A stretch of 64,000 bases of DNA from Rhynchopus sp. YZ270_cl-10 (GCA_964035575.1 OZ037912.1:434001-498000); one strand, 5' to 3'. Positions 9,825 to 20,762 are shown, counted from the first letter of the stretch. Numbers and translations are program-made. Notes: generated by a model not told the origin, from the sequence alone.

Positions 9825-9915
9825 TCTGGGGGGTTCGATAATCCTAGGAGAACCAGTGTCCCCAGTGCGTCCGCCCGATCTACGGTTTTTTATCGCACAG
9901 ATCCCTCTCCCCTCT
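9825..9915 (+). repeat. Short interspersed repeat, family 2 (diverged copy)
   Basis: GGGGGGTTCGATAATCCTAGG then CAGTGTCCCCAGTGCGTCCG. It retains the TTCGATAA hairpin loop of family 2 but the stem has decayed. Confidence 0.5.
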
Positions 9916-10329
9916 TCCTCCAAACTTCATAAAAAAAAAACTCAACGTAGACCGCGAAATGGAAGTAAGCTGGGCGGAGGGTGGGCGTGGCGTGGATATA
10001 TTCTGTTGCGACACGTGATTTTTCCAAGTTTTCAAAAAACCCATTCAAAGATCCCTCCCTCTTTCCCCCTCTTTCCTTGAAGGTGGCTGCCTGTGGAGAG
10101 GCTCAGAGCCATCTTGCTATCTTTGACGCTATCTTTAACGATAGTGGAAAGCTGTGTTCAACAAGAGACACATTCATCTTACAAAAGTGTTTTTTTCTCC
10201 CCCTTGAGTTATTGAAGATCCCTATACTGCCATCAATTTATTGAATGCATACATTGAAATACGTCTTGGGTCTTTAAAATCATGTGTCTCACCCCCTACC
10301 AGGGGAAATGACTATGTGCCTGCAGTTTC

Positions 10330-10432
10330 CCTTCCAAAAGTTCAACACTCCGGGGGGTTCGATACCCTGCGGAGTGTCAAGTGTCTGCGTCCCAAAGGCG
10401 TTTTTGCACATATCAACTTGACTTTTCCCCCC
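10330..10432 (+). repeat. Short interspersed repeat, family 2
   Basis: CAACACTCCGGGGGGTTCGA, then the hairpin closing arm TGCGGAGTG, GTGTCTGCGTCCCAAAGGCG and TATCAACTTGACTTTT. The head folds as a stem-loop. Other copies are at 22245, 48648 and 56500. Confidence 0.75.
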
Positions 10433-11145
10433 CACCCCCTTTTTTCTGAATTAATAGAATTTCACTTCTATTTGATCAAAAAAAATAAAATAACCCCCTT
10501 TTTCTGACCCCCCCGATTAGTAGCATTTCGCGCTTTTTAAAAACTGATGTTTATAGGTCTAACCCTGAACCTTTCAAAAAGAAAGAAAAAAAAAAAAGAA
10601 AAAAAAACCTGTTACAAAAAAAGCTTGCCTCGAAGTAGTATTACCAACCGCTTCTTGTCTATACCAGCACAGTACCTTTAGCTCCCCCACAAATGTAACT
10701 CACCGAGTTAAAAAAAAATTTTTTGGGGGACATAATTTAACAAGAATTTAGTAGTTTTTCATTGACCCGCAAATATTGACTTTTTTCGCAAAACCCAATG
10801 ATTACAAGCATACTACTTGATTGTACCTTGGCCGTTACATTGTGGTTTGCAAATTTGCACTGCCTGTAACAGGATTTTGTGAAGAGTTAATAAATGCACG
10901 TCAATAAAATAGTTTATAGGTCTAACCCGGATTCATCAGCGCCTTTTTTAGCACCCTCCCTTTCTTTTAAGTACTACAATGAACAACTACTCACAACGCA
11001 ATACAAAACAAACGGAGTAGCAAAAACAAAAACAAAAATAAAAACAAACTTACAAAAAACCCCTTTCTTTTTCCTTTTCTTTTTTTGAAGAAAGATGGGA
11101 ACAGTTTTGTTGATCCCTCACCATATACTATCAATTTATTGATTG
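10433..11145. other. AT-rich intergenic with minor repeats
   Basis: No coding-like sequence. TTTATAGGTCTAACCC occurs twice (about 10548 and 10915). ATCAATTTATTGATTGCATAC at about 11129-11149 has a partner at about 10229-10250, which suggests the next large element inserted into a repeat copy. Confidence 0.45.
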
Positions 11146-11159
11146 CATACACGGCGGGG

Positions 11160-11360
11160 CTGTGTCACACCTGTGACACAGCTGAGGGTGTGTAACTTTC
11201 AATGATATGCGACATTTTGTGACAGTGTCACCGTGACACTGTCACAAGCTGTGTGACACTGTCACAAATCGTGTGACACTGTCACGGTGACACTGTCACA
11301 AGTCGTGTGACACTGTCTCCGTGACAGTGTCACAGTGGTGTGACACAGTCACAGTGGCTA
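11160..11360. repeat. Palindromic GTGACAGTGTCAC array (left end)
   Basis: Repeated TGTGACACTGTCAC and its variants ACAGTGTCACGGTGACACTG, spaced by short linkers. Every unit is self-complementary, so the tract can fold on itself in many ways. The same units recur at 15015-15190. Confidence 0.8.
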
Positions 11361-11604
11361 TTGCCTCCCAGGGAAAGGGACTCTCAAAAATTTTTTTTTG
11401 CCCAAAACAGGGCTAATTTCGACGATTTGAGGCCATTAAAAGCAAAAACTGGCACTTTTGAGCATCTGTGGGGGTCTAAAACGCGGTTTGCGCACCCGAT
11501 TTTTCGTGGTTTTTGCCGTAGACAATTTTTTTCTTTAAAAAGTCAATCTGAGGTTTTCTTTGGATTTTTTGGGCCATTTTATGACCTACCACGCCCGATC
11601 TCGG

Positions 11605-12346
11605 CAGGGCGCGCGCTAACTTTTCGGAAATTTCCCGAAAAAATGGATATCGGGTCCAAAAAAATGTACCTACAGGAAGTATGTGAGGGGGGCAGAAAAA
11701 TCAGGGTCATGTTACATTTCCGAGAAAATCCCGGGCTGTGGTGGGGGATATGCGGAAAAATGGACAAAATTTTGGTGACTTAAATTTTCGCAAAATATGA
11801 ACCCATACTCGTAAACAAGGGTCATTTTCAGGTCTTTCGGACAGCCAGTACACAGTACACAGTACACAGTACACAGTACACAGTACACAGTACACAGTAC
11901 ACAGTACACAGTACACAGTACACAGTACACAGTACACAGTACACAGTACACAGTACACAGTACACAGTACACAGTACACAGTACCCATTACCGTGACTTC
12001 ACCAACCAACACCGGAAAACACCGGCAAACATGGTCAAAATCAGGTGGAATATACATAAGCACATCATGGGGGGGTAGGGAACAGGTAGCGCCGCAGGCG
12101 CACGGTACCCAACTTTTTTCTTTTTTCTTTCCCCTTTTCTCTGCTTTCTTTTGATTGCGCGAGCCGATTGCTCTCCACGGTGGGGTCACATGTGTGTCCA
12201 AAACTATCTGAAGTGCCCTTACTGTACAATATGGGATTCTCTGATTTTCTTAAGGAATCGTGTAATCAAAAAATTTTTGTACCGCGAAAAAACCTCGAAA
12301 AAACCGGGTGTGAGGGTGTGAGGGTGTGGATTTAGCGCGCGCCCTG
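11605..12346 (+). mobile_element. hAT-type MITE, family B, copy 1 (742 bp)
   Basis: Ends CAGGGCGCGCGCTAA and TTAGCGCGCGCCCTG are inverted repeats. They are flanked by a perfect 8-bp duplication GATCTCGG (11597-11604, 12347-12354). It contains an ACTGTGT heptamer array (reverse strand) and, near 12089-12113, the GCGCCGCAGGCGCACGGTAC motif. A second copy in opposite orientation is at 46106-47227. No coding capacity. Confidence 0.93.
11845..11982. repeat. Heptamer microsatellite (CACAGTA)n, about 19 units
   Basis: Uninterrupted ACACAGT repeats inside MITE B copy 1. The same locus in copy 2 holds about 72 units, so the array has changed length since the copies separated. Confidence 0.95.
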
Positions 12347-12599
12347 GATCTCGGGCGGGGAAAAAAAAATTTTTTTTTAGTCAAAAATCGCCCTTATCTA
12401 ACCACTGTTTAGGTAGGTTCTGGGGGCTGGTGCTGACATACATGCATGTCCATTCCACAGGTTGCGGGGGTCCCAGATGTTGCCCGGGTAAAGGGTCATA
12501 TGATGTATATAATTGCACAGTTTATACAGTGCAAACTGTTGTTTCATTAGATGCGATGCAATGACAGAGTATTGTTGCTTTATTTCATTTCAGTCCTCA

Positions 12600-14330
12600 G
12601 TTGTTCAGGTCACTAATATTCCAGCATATATTGATGATACTGCCTGGTTTGGTTGTATGACCATAATGTTTGCAATGTATAGCTAGCTTTCGTAAAACAC
12701 GGCAGCATGCCCAGGCGAGCCGGACAGTCGCACAAGTACTCGTTGGCTGCGACGCGTCGGAGGCGGCTTGTGGTCTGCAGGAGGCCTCCCAACACGTGCT
12801 GACCGGGCGACATGTATGTCGCACCCGTGAGCACCTTCGCTGCCTTCCGGTGGAGCACGAGGGTGTCATGTGGGTCGCAGGGAGTCGGCTGCCGTCAGGT
12901 AGACAGCTCGTCCTGAGCTGAGTGGAGGTTGTTCACTGAAGAGTCTGGCTCATCAGTTGGTGCATGTCACGACACCCGTTTTCCATCACCTTCGACACAT
13001 TGCTGGCGAGGGAGATCGGGCTGCACGACGCGGGTCATGTCGTGTCTTTTCCTTTTTGTGTAGTGGGATCACCGTTACTGTCGTCGACGACTCCGGGATA
13101 ACTGCCGTCGTCCAGGAGAGGTCGCGCATATGTAGGAGTGCTCGCGGTGCTCCATCACCGAGGTGTTGAAGCCATTCGTTGTGGACCCCGTCTGGGCCAG
13201 TGGACCCGACCTCACATCTCCTAACCTAGCGGCCGTGTTCCAGCAGAAACAAATCAACAAATCAATATTTTTCTTGTGCTGCTGCTTTGTTGACCATCCC
13301 GAACCAGAGGGAGTAGGTCTCGTTCAGGTTTGTGCGCTTCGCCGTTTTTGCAGTGCTCTCCTCCGAGAATTCAATCGGAACGTGGTCGGAGGCCCTTCGA
13401 CAGTGTAATCCATCCCTTCGTATCCAACCTTTCAGAAGTCATCACAATGTCGGGCCCCATAGCGTCTTAGTGTGTCCCAGGATACGGTGGTGCGCATTCA
13501 CGTCCCCTGCAATCGCCACCTTCCCCTGTGGGCAGTTCTCAAACGTTGCAATCGTCACATCGTGTGTCATTTTTGTGCAGGCCTGCCGCACTTGGCCTGT
13601 CCACATTGCAGAATCTCACACCTTCCACTACGTCAAGTCTCTCTGTCACGCAGCTCTCTGGAGAAGTGAAGTTGTGTTTGGATGTGCGTGTGGTGTGGAC
13701 GTCGGTCGCGATGCCGCCTCCCGATGCCATCGCCCCCTTCGCACCCTCCACACGCTTTTGAGTACGCATGCGTTTGTATAGCATATGTACGTGCGACAAG
13801 AACACCTCCCTGTACGAGATGATCTTCAACAGCGGTGATACGAAGTCTGCCGTGTCGAGACTGGACAAAGCCACCAGGTTGAGGTGATTCTCGGATATCT
13901 TTACGATGATCCTCGTTAGGCTTATGTCGTTTCTGCATGGTGGGCGAGAATATGCAACGAAAGGCGACGAAAGAAGGTTTCGGTCCCCACGGGAAGCATG
14001 GTCCACTCAGCCAACCTCCCATAACGACTGCGTTCTCGTTGCGTGTACGGTTTTGAAATCCGCTGCCGCAAAATAACGCACTACCGACTCCATTGTGGAG
14101 TGTCGGGTCAGGAGAATGATCTCTTCCAGTGGTTGCGCTGCTCCTCTGCGGAGGGAGCGGGACGTTATGATCCTGCTCCGGTAGTAGGGACCGTCCCGTG
14201 TATCTGCCTAACTGGAGGGTCGGCTTTCGTTTGGCACCAGTGCAGTAGTTTCTGATTCTTCCGTCACCTCTGCTGTTTTCAGGCGCACAACATCTGAAGC
14301 CCGCGCTGCGACCACCCAGCACATCCAGAT
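12600..14330 (-). pseudogene. Decayed non-LTR retrotransposon (LINE) with endonuclease and RT remnants
   Basis: Read on the minus strand. About 14000-13400 gives pieces of an AP-endonuclease-like domain: SGGGIATDV, and later VAIAGDVNAHHRILGHT, matching the GDFNAHH motif of LINE endonucleases. About 13260-12930 gives the start of a reverse transcriptase: GPDGVHNEWLQHL, a PLHKK-like segment and SPISLASNVSKVMENG, matching the YRPISL...K..E region. About 12880-12670 gives the region after the RT (HRKAAKVLTGATYMSPGQHV). The palm with the catalytic YxDD is missing: the finger and thumb-side pieces are nearly adjacent. Several frame changes are needed to follow the protein, so it is inactive. GC content (about 55%) is clearly above the surroundings. 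Confidence 0.8.
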
Positions 14331-14639
14331 GCCAGATGGCTAGCTTCGTCGTGCAGCACCTGCATCATGCGAAACACCTCGTCCTGCGTCGCTGGCACCG
14401 CTCTTCGATGCGAGTGCAGAGCTCCTTCTCGAAGGGCCCTCCGGAAACAAGCGTTAAGTCTCCTTTACCGTCACGAACAACAACAAAAGAGTGGGAAGAA
14501 GGCAACATGTTTCAGCAAAACAAAATTTTAGATTGCAAGCTGTTATGTTGGGTCAAATGTCGGAATAGGCAAACCCGCAACCCGGCGTTTCTTTCTTCTT
14601 CTCTTTCTCTTCGAAGCAACAACCCAACCGATCGAGCGG

Positions 14640-14810
14640 ATCAGAACGCAACGATGTGAACGTTGCGAACCGAACCAACCCAACGCCACCGGTCTGAACG
14701 CAACGGCCCGAACCGAACGCACGGAACCAACGCAACGCAACGAATGCAACCGATCTGTACGCAGCAAACCGAACGCAACCAACGCAACGAGTGGTTACAA
14801 AACGCAACCC
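14640..14810. repeat. CAACG/CCGAA-rich degenerate microsatellite
   Basis: Degenerate repetition of CGAACCGAAC and CGCAACGCAACG. It has no start/stop logic and no protein-like translation; the open frames here are side effects of the repeat. Confidence 0.7.
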
Positions 14811-14905
14811 ACCTTCGGTGGGCTCAGACTCGTGCCAGTGGTGCGGGCAAACCCGCCCTGTGTGTGGGCCGATATTGACAGGTCTTTGACACAAAGGGGT
14901 CCATA

Positions 14906-15002
14906 CCCAGTACCCAGTACCCAGTACCCAGTACCCAGTACCCAGTACCCAGTACCCAGTACCCAGTACCCAGTACCCAGTACCCAGTACCCAGTACCCA
15001 GT
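14906..15002. repeat. Heptamer microsatellite (CCCAGTA)n, about 13-14 units
   Basis: Uninterrupted TACCCAG units, the reverse complement of the TACTGGG array at 51559-52048. It lies just inside the right palindromic array of the 4-kb composite element. Confidence 0.95.
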
Positions 15003-15014
15003 GGGTATTCCTTA

Positions 15015-15190
15015 AGGTTGTGACAGTGTCACACAGGTATGTGACACTGTCACAAGTCGTGTGACACTGTCTCCGTGACACTGTCACACATTTTGTGACA
15101 CTGTCTCCGTGACAGTGTCACAAAATATGTGACAGTGTCACATGTGACACTGTCTCCGTGACAGTGTCACATGTGACACAGCCCCGCCGT
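15015..15190. repeat. Palindromic GTGACAGTGTCAC array (right end)
   Basis: Same self-complementary units as at 11160-11360, in mirrored position at the other end of the composite element. Confidence 0.8.
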
Positions 15191-15195
15191 GTATG

Positions 15196-15475
15196 ATGAA
15201 AACACTTTGAAAGAATTTCTTTTCTTTCACCAACAATCTTCATCGTTGTTTTAACTAGACCATGCCAGGGGGTGTTGTAACGATTACTAAGACACCCCCG
15301 AGATACAACTCCAGCCCCTATGCTACTTATATCGGTAACGAATTTGTGCGTGATTCCTTTACGAAGTTTTTGTTGTCTTTTTTTGATCCTGTGAAAAAGA
15401 AAAAAAAAAACTGTGGCTGCTATCTAGTGATAGTAGTCTATAATCAAACAAAAGTTTTTTGTTTTTTTTTGTATG
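15196..15475. other. Intergenic, nothing recognised
   Basis: AT-rich stretch between two mobile elements. An ORF from 15262 translates into a few plausible residues but then runs into A-tract lysines, so it is not called. Confidence 0.35.
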
Positions 15476-15483
15476 GTTTTGTG

Positions 15484-15781
15484 CAGGCTCTCTGCTAGGA
15501 TTTCCGATTTTGAAAATATTCTGTTGATGGTCCACGTTGGTGGGGTACATGCTTGCGCCGCAGGCGCACGGTACGCAACTTTTTTTTTTACCAACGCCCG
15601 ATTTTGACTTTTTTGGGACGTTTGAGCACTCACCTCTCCATATCTTCTTCTCCTGAGCTTTTTTGACAGGTAGAACGGGTCTGAACCACTTAGCAGAACT
15701 TTTTTTTTTTTTCTTTTTTTCCCCATTTTCAAAAAGTTCTGTTGACAATCAACAGAACTTTAGTACCTAGCGGAGTGCCTG
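15484..15781 (+). mobile_element. hAT-type MITE, family A, copy 2 (298 bp)
   Basis: Starts CAGGCTCTCTGCTAGG and ends CCTAGCGGAGTGCCTG, with an exact 8-bp duplication GTTTTGTG (15476-15483, 15782-15789). It is nearly identical to copies 1 and 3, which indicates recent spread. Confidence 0.93.
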
Positions 15782-16060
15782 GTTTTGTGATGAGTTGTCC
15801 AGATTTTGCCTGAAATTTGATGAAATTTGGTGGTACTTAAACACCACCACCACCACTACATTTCAGGCAAAATCAGGTGTATTGTCCTGATATTTTTCAT
15901 ATTTTTTGTCTTGATTGACTGGATCGATCCGCGAAACACCGCCGCCCATGATAGTGGTCTAAAATTCAACAAAAATTATTTTTTATCGTCTCGATCGTCC
16001 CTTAAAAAAAAGATTCTGTGCGTTCTGTGTATCTGTGTGTGGGTGGCCCTCCTTTTCTCC

Positions 16061-16226
16061 CCTAGGCATACAGTGCGGACGAGTCGTGCTGAGTGAGACG
16101 AGTACGTTTTGTAGGCACTTGCCGAAGAGACGAGTACAGACGAGTGAAAAGACGAGTTTTCGGGCTGAGACCCAAAAAAAAAACGGGTTCAGTCGAGTAG
16201 ACGACTCGTCCGCACTGTATGCCTAG
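16061..16226. mobile_element. Hairpin element with CATACAGTGCGGACGAG ends
   Basis: CCTAGG then CATACAGTGCGGACGAGTCG on the left is mirrored by CGACTCGTCCGCACTGTATG then CCTAGG on the right (about 20 bp exact). The middle is a degenerate run of GACGAG. The flanking CCTAGG may be a 6-bp target duplication, although it is palindromic. A half copy of the end (CATACAGTGCACACGAGTCG) lies at about 22531. Confidence 0.7.
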
Positions 16227-16229
16227 GGA

Positions 16230-17357
16230 AAAGTCCACACCCTCCTTTATCCGTATTTCTTGCATTCTATATAGATGTGTTCACACAAGGGGTGGCACAT
16301 TCATTTTCAAGTATTTTTTTCTTTCGCTAGAAAGAGGGGACCAACGATAGTACGCTCACTTAGGTTCATCGTACATTTTTGTTACCCCCCTACCTTTTTT
16401 TAAAAGGTGCAAACAAAGCGATTACGCCCAAAAACGCTACATACGAAAACTGAGTCCCCTGTTTTTGAGGTTTTATTCACTCCCCCCCGTAGTTTTAGTT
16501 TTGCCGTGCTACATATTTTTTTTGTTCTGGGGTGCGATAACCACGCGAAGAAGTACCCCCATGCGCCCGCCGATGAACGGTGAGGCGTTTGCACTTTCAA
16601 CTTCTCTTTTATTTTGTTGATCACGCAAACAAACTCCCCCCCTTTGTTTTTCTTTTGTTGAAATGAGATTTTTTTGGATGGATTTCCTACTACACTGCGT
16701 GCATGTCTGCAGAGACGTTTGCACTCCTCAGTACGAACCGTCCTTTTTACTCTCTGGAAAGACGTGCGCCAAGCACATATCTTTTTTTCAAAGGGGACAC
16801 ATTTTTTTTCTTCTTCAAAGTGACTAAACAACAAGGCTTACCTTACACAACGCCACATGACAGCGTGTCATGTATATGACATGGTAAAAATGATGTGTAC
16901 ACGTCATTATGGCACGTGCACAGCGTTTTTTTAGCATGGAATGAGCTTAGGTTTTATCTGAACAGCTTTTTGCTCTTTAAAGCTATGTTAGTGAAGGTCA
17001 CAGTGTTGCGTATTCTCCGCTGCAAGAGGTGACGAAGAGGAGAGAACAGCCAAAGACGTACTCTGCCCTCTCAGCGTCCCCCCTCCCTTCCTTCCTCCCT
17101 CCTACCCCCCATCTGTTATCTGTCGTTACTTCAGTCTGGAAAGGAAGAAATAAAAGTTACCCGGAGTAAAACGAACCTCTCCCCTCTCACACTGTTCACA
17201 AAAAAGCGGGCTGTTGTATTTCACGCACTTCATAAACGCCCATAATATTGCGACCCACCTTATGAATTTGCATTCTTCATTCCTCCACACTTCACGGCAT
17301 TCCTTCTTTCCCCTCTCCCCCTCTCCCCTTCATTCCTTCATCCAAACATATTCTCCA
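16230..17357. other. Intergenic upstream of the SDR-like gene
   Basis: Holds a family 4 remnant (about 16355), a family 3 short repeat (16555-16622, CGCCCGCCGATGAACGGTGA) and imperfect hairpins around GTGTCATGTATATGACATGG (about 16866). A pyrimidine-rich leader begins near 17180. No coding-like sequence. Confidence 0.5.
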
Positions 17358-17410
17358 GAGCACCTCCCCACCTCTTTTTTGGGGGCTCTGTACAAAAACC
17401 CCCCTTAACA

Positions 17411-19206
17411 ATGCCTGTCGTCAATGTCGCTATGGAGCTTCACGGCGCCAAGCAGAACCTTGCATTTGCTTTTGAAGGTGGCTTTCCGCATGACTTTGCA
17501 CATTTCAAAAAAATGTTAATGGAGGTTTTTGAGTACGAAGCTGCACTTATGTTACAGAGGGGTCAAGCTCCCCCTCAAGCCCATCAAATGGGTGCGAATA
17601 TCGCACCACGCGTTTTGATTGAGGATATTGAGAGGTACGATGCGGTGTCTAGGGTATGGGTTCGGGTCAACAATATGGAGGAAGTGCCCGACCTCGCACA
17701 GCTCTATGTCTTCCAACCGCATACCGAGGACGACCAAGGGAGGATCCCCCCTGCTCGCCCCGCCCCGGTTCTCCCACCGCACCCACCGCAGCACCTCCCG
17801 GCTCCTCAGGTTGGGCCGACGTCGAGCGCTTCTACGTTACCCCCATCGCCTTCACATGGTGCTGCCATACCTGGTACGTATACTCCAGAAATGCCACCGC
17901 AGTATCCAAGACCAGAGATCGGTGATGTATTGAGGAGTCCTGGGAAAATGAAGGGAGACCCTGATATTCCCCATCCAATCGCCCCAGGGGGTGTGCAGGG
18001 GGGCGCTATGATACGGCCCAGAACGTTGTCCCCACCTTCGTTGCATCAGGGCGCTCCGTCTCCACAGCCTCCGGCGTTTCAGGAGTATGAGGGGCAAGGA
18101 CGTCATCAGATGGCGGCCCCGCATCGGCCGGAAAGGGTGGTGTGTATTGTGGGGGTGAGTCAAGGGAGTCTTGCGGAAGCGTTGGTGAGGTGGATGGGAG
18201 GGGGTGGAGGAGGTGCGTCGGGGTTGTATTCTTATAAGGTTGTAGCGGCAGGGAGGGATTCGAGATTGTTGAAGGCATTGAAAACGGAGTTTAAAGAGTT
18301 TCATTTTTATGCATTGGACGTATTGGATGCAGAGGGGGTGGATGCCTTTGCAGCAAGAGTCGCAACGGTGCACGGTGCACCGCATGTTGTAATAAACGCG
18401 GTCGGTCTTTCTCATGCTCCAGCTTCGTTTGAACAAACCCCTGCCGCAGTTTTTGATAAACATATCGATGTTATTGTGAAGGGAACTGCGAATTTATGCC
18501 GGAGTTTGCTTGGAGTCATGCGGGCTCCGCAACAACAGCAACACCCGCAAGGCTATGAAGGCGTCTTTGTGAATTTTTCATCGAATTGGGGGCGGACCAC
18601 CGTGGGAGGGCATTCTGCGTTGTGTGCAGCGAAGTGGGCGGTGGAAGGCCTCACGAAAAGCCTGGCGCAGGAGCTGCCAGCTAACATTGCGTGCATCCCG
18701 CTCAACCCTGGTACAGTGCAAACGACAGGTCTCGGAGAGTTGCTTGGTGTAGACCGTGCGGCAGACGCGATATCGCCGCAGGAGTGGGCAGCCCTCGCGA
18801 TGCCCTTCATCCTCTCGCTCAGCCCGAGAGATACCGGAAGGTCTCTGACGTGCCCGGGTGCTCCGGAGCATCACTATGACAATGCTCTTCAGGTATGATT
18901 CAATTCTTTTTGTGAAAAAAAGCGAACTTTCAAAATACTATATCGCAACGACATCGAAAGTGGAGAGGTCTGTATATGCGAGGGGAGGAGGACTCAGGGG
19001 AGGGGTGTTCATCTCACATTATTATTATTTTAGAAGGCCCTTTGTGATTTCTCTTTGATTGAAAAGAGTATGAAACGAATCGATTGTGATCAGGGTCAGC
19101 ACGAAAGGGTTACGTTCATTCTTAAAAACTTTCTTTATTTTGTCCACCTTCAAAAAAAATCACACTACAGACGGCAAAGCCGATGTGGGCGCTGGGGTTT
19201 CATTAG
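17411..19206 (+). CDS. SDR-like fold fused to an N-terminal euglenozoan domain; catalytic Tyr absent
   Basis: Exon 1 (17411-18892) encodes 494 residues. A probable terminal exon (19171-19206, donor GTATGA, acceptor CACACTACAG) adds TAKPMWALGFH and a stop, in phase 0. Residues 1-110 resemble the ubiquitin-like N-terminal domain of BILBO1-type kinetoplastid proteins (LYVFQPHTEDDQGRIPPARP is typical). Residues 110-235 are proline-rich linker. Residues 240-490 follow a short-chain dehydrogenase/reductase: VVCIVGVSQGSLAEAL at the cofactor loop, ALDVLD, VVINAVG (NNAG-like), VNFSSNWG (active Ser strand) and LCAAKWAVEGLTKSLAQEL. In the YxxxK motif the tyrosine is replaced by leucine, so it is probably a non-catalytic or altered SDR. 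Without the terminal exon the protein would stop after NALQV. Confidence 0.75.
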
Positions 19207-20215
19207 ATACAGGGAACAGGGGTGCAGCTTATTTAGGCGACTAATCACGAGAGGCTTAGGATCATCTAATAAACGTTTCTTATTTTCTTTGGGAGAAGCC
19301 TCCCATTTGTGCGTCACGTGGTAATCCCCACCCGAGTGTACTATTTTTTTTTAAATCCCAGAGAGAGAGAGAGATAGAGAGGCCCTTTTGTTTTGTGGGT
19401 ATATATTTTTTAGTTGTTGTCGATATTGTCTAGTGAAGAAGGCCCGGCTCCACTCTCAGCCCCCCCACTCCCGTCCCCTTCAAAGATGTTATGTTTATGT
19501 GCACGAGGAGACACATGCAGCTTCCAAGTTTTGTTCCCTCCTGATTAGATGTGATTTTTTTCTTGTATTTGCTGCAAGGTTAGCAAAGTAGCAACCTTTT
19601 TTTTTCAAAACGATTTATCAAAGAAACTGTATTTTGTGTCTGTTTTGAGGCGTTTTTTGTTTGTACCCTCAATATTTTTTTTGAATGCTAAAGCGAGGCC
19701 TTAGGTTCATCTTACAAAAAAATATTTCATTTTTAGCCATTTTTTTTATAACTAGATGTGTTTCGCATTTGTATCTTCCCATATGCACCTTCCTCCCTTC
19801 TCCCCTTCTCCCCCTCTCCTTTTCTAGAAAAAAAAATTAGAAGAGAAGACAACAAACCACAGCAAAAAATGAACGATGTATTGCTAGATGATATCTCACA
19901 AACAACAAAAAAGAAGCAAGCGAGACGCAACCCACACCACCCACTCCCCCCTTCCCCCACAATACATTATTGAAAAAAAAGCCGGGTTAAATTTTTTTTT
20001 CTGCCACCTCATGAAGGAAATAGAAGCATTTTTGGACACACTTCTGCGGTTCTGGGGACGAACCGTGCTGCAGAGGCCACTCCTCACCAAAACAGGTCGA
20101 GGTGTATGCAAATTTCACCATAACCCTCTCCTCGGGGTGAGGGAACGGTAAGTGGCATTTTTTCCTCATTTTTCCTCATTCTCCTCATTCTCCTCCTCCC
20201 ATACACCAAAAACAG
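19207..20215. other. Intergenic with family 4 repeat remnants
   Basis: Copies of the GACTTAGGTTCATCTTA repeat are seen near 19235-19275 and 19695-19730. The rest is T-rich, with a GAGA run near 19363. A GC-richer stretch at 20018-20150 has a short ORF (MKEIEAFLDTLLRFWG...) that I do not recognise and do not call. Confidence 0.45.
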
Positions 20216-20258
20216 TTCTATTCTATTTACACCTTTCATTTTTATTTACCCCAAAACA

Positions 20259-20762
20259 ATGCCATCATCCGCCTTCACCATGACCGTCATTGCGGGGCGC
20301 ACCGGAGCATCTACCTGGGAGCCGACGAACATCAACACCCGCTTTGCCTCGCGTGAGGGGGCTGAGGTGCGGAGGAGCGCTGCCACGGAGAGGAGGGAGG
20401 CGGCGCAGAGCACTGTGGTGGCGCGTGTGGCTGCGCATCATGCGCGTGTGAAGCAGGTGAGACGGAGGGACGAGACGAGTCTGCGGGATGTACTTGAGCA
20501 GGAGCGGATGTGTGGTGCAGAGATCCGTCGTGAGGAGAGGCGCAGTGCTGTGCTGTCGCGTGTCGGTGCACACCATGAGCGTGTCAAGCAGGCGCACCGT
20601 CCGAGTACAAAAGCAGCGCGTGACAGCATGCTCGCAAGACACGCAGGTGCTGACGCCCGTCGTGCCGAACTTCGTGCACAACGGCTCACCAAGCTCTCCT
20701 CCCACCACAACCACGTTCAAACCCTCCGTGCAACAAAGAAGGCTGCACCCCAGGAGGAATAG
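20259..20762 (+). CDS. Basic helical protein with three HH-centred repeats
   Basis: A 167-residue, single-exon, strongly basic and almost wholly helical protein. Three repeats of about 48 residues are visible, each centred on a His-His pair: VVARVAAHHARVKQVRR, VLSRVGAHHERVKQAHR and KLSSHHNHVQTLRATK. Each is preceded by an Arg/Glu/Ala-rich helix. Such short charged repeats occur in cytoskeleton- or microtubule-associated proteins of trypanosomatids, but no family is recognised, so the role is open. The start follows an acceptor AG at 20215 and is the first ATG. The ORF is GC-rich (about 60%) and stops just before a long poly-T. Confidence 0.7.
   Translation: MPSSAFTMTVIAGRTGASTWEPTNINTRFASREGAEVRRSAATERREAAQSTVVARVAAHHARVKQVRRRDETSLRDVLEQERMCGAEIRREERRSAVLSRVGAHHERVKQAHRPSTKAARDSMLARHAGADARRAELRAQRLTKLSSHHNHVQTLRATKKAAPQEE

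Larger units (their letters stand above)
11146..15195. mobile_element. Composite element bounded by inverted CATACACGGCGGGGC ends (about 4 kb)
   Basis: The left end CATACACGGCGGGGCTGTGT (11146) is matched exactly, inverted, by the right end finishing CCGCCGTGTATG at 15195, giving at least 24 bp of perfect terminal inverted repeat. Both ends continue into arrays of the palindrome GTGACAGTGTCAC. Inside lie MITE B copy 1, a decayed LINE, a CAACG-rich patch and a CCCAGTA array. No clear target duplication was found and no transposase is visible. It may be a large nonautonomous element swollen by nested insertions, or two solo ends. Confidence 0.5.

Noticed and set aside
11160-11360. CRISPR array
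   Set aside because: Units are palindromic with irregular short linkers, spacers are not of constant length, there are no cas genes, and the genome is eukaryotic.
13633-14322. A 229-codon minus ORF as a host gene
   Set aside because: It is one frame of the decayed LINE endonuclease region; the recognisable motifs lie in a neighbouring frame.
14640-14878. ORFs over the CAACG-rich patch
   Set aside because: The translation is a repetitive side effect on both strands, without domain or start context.
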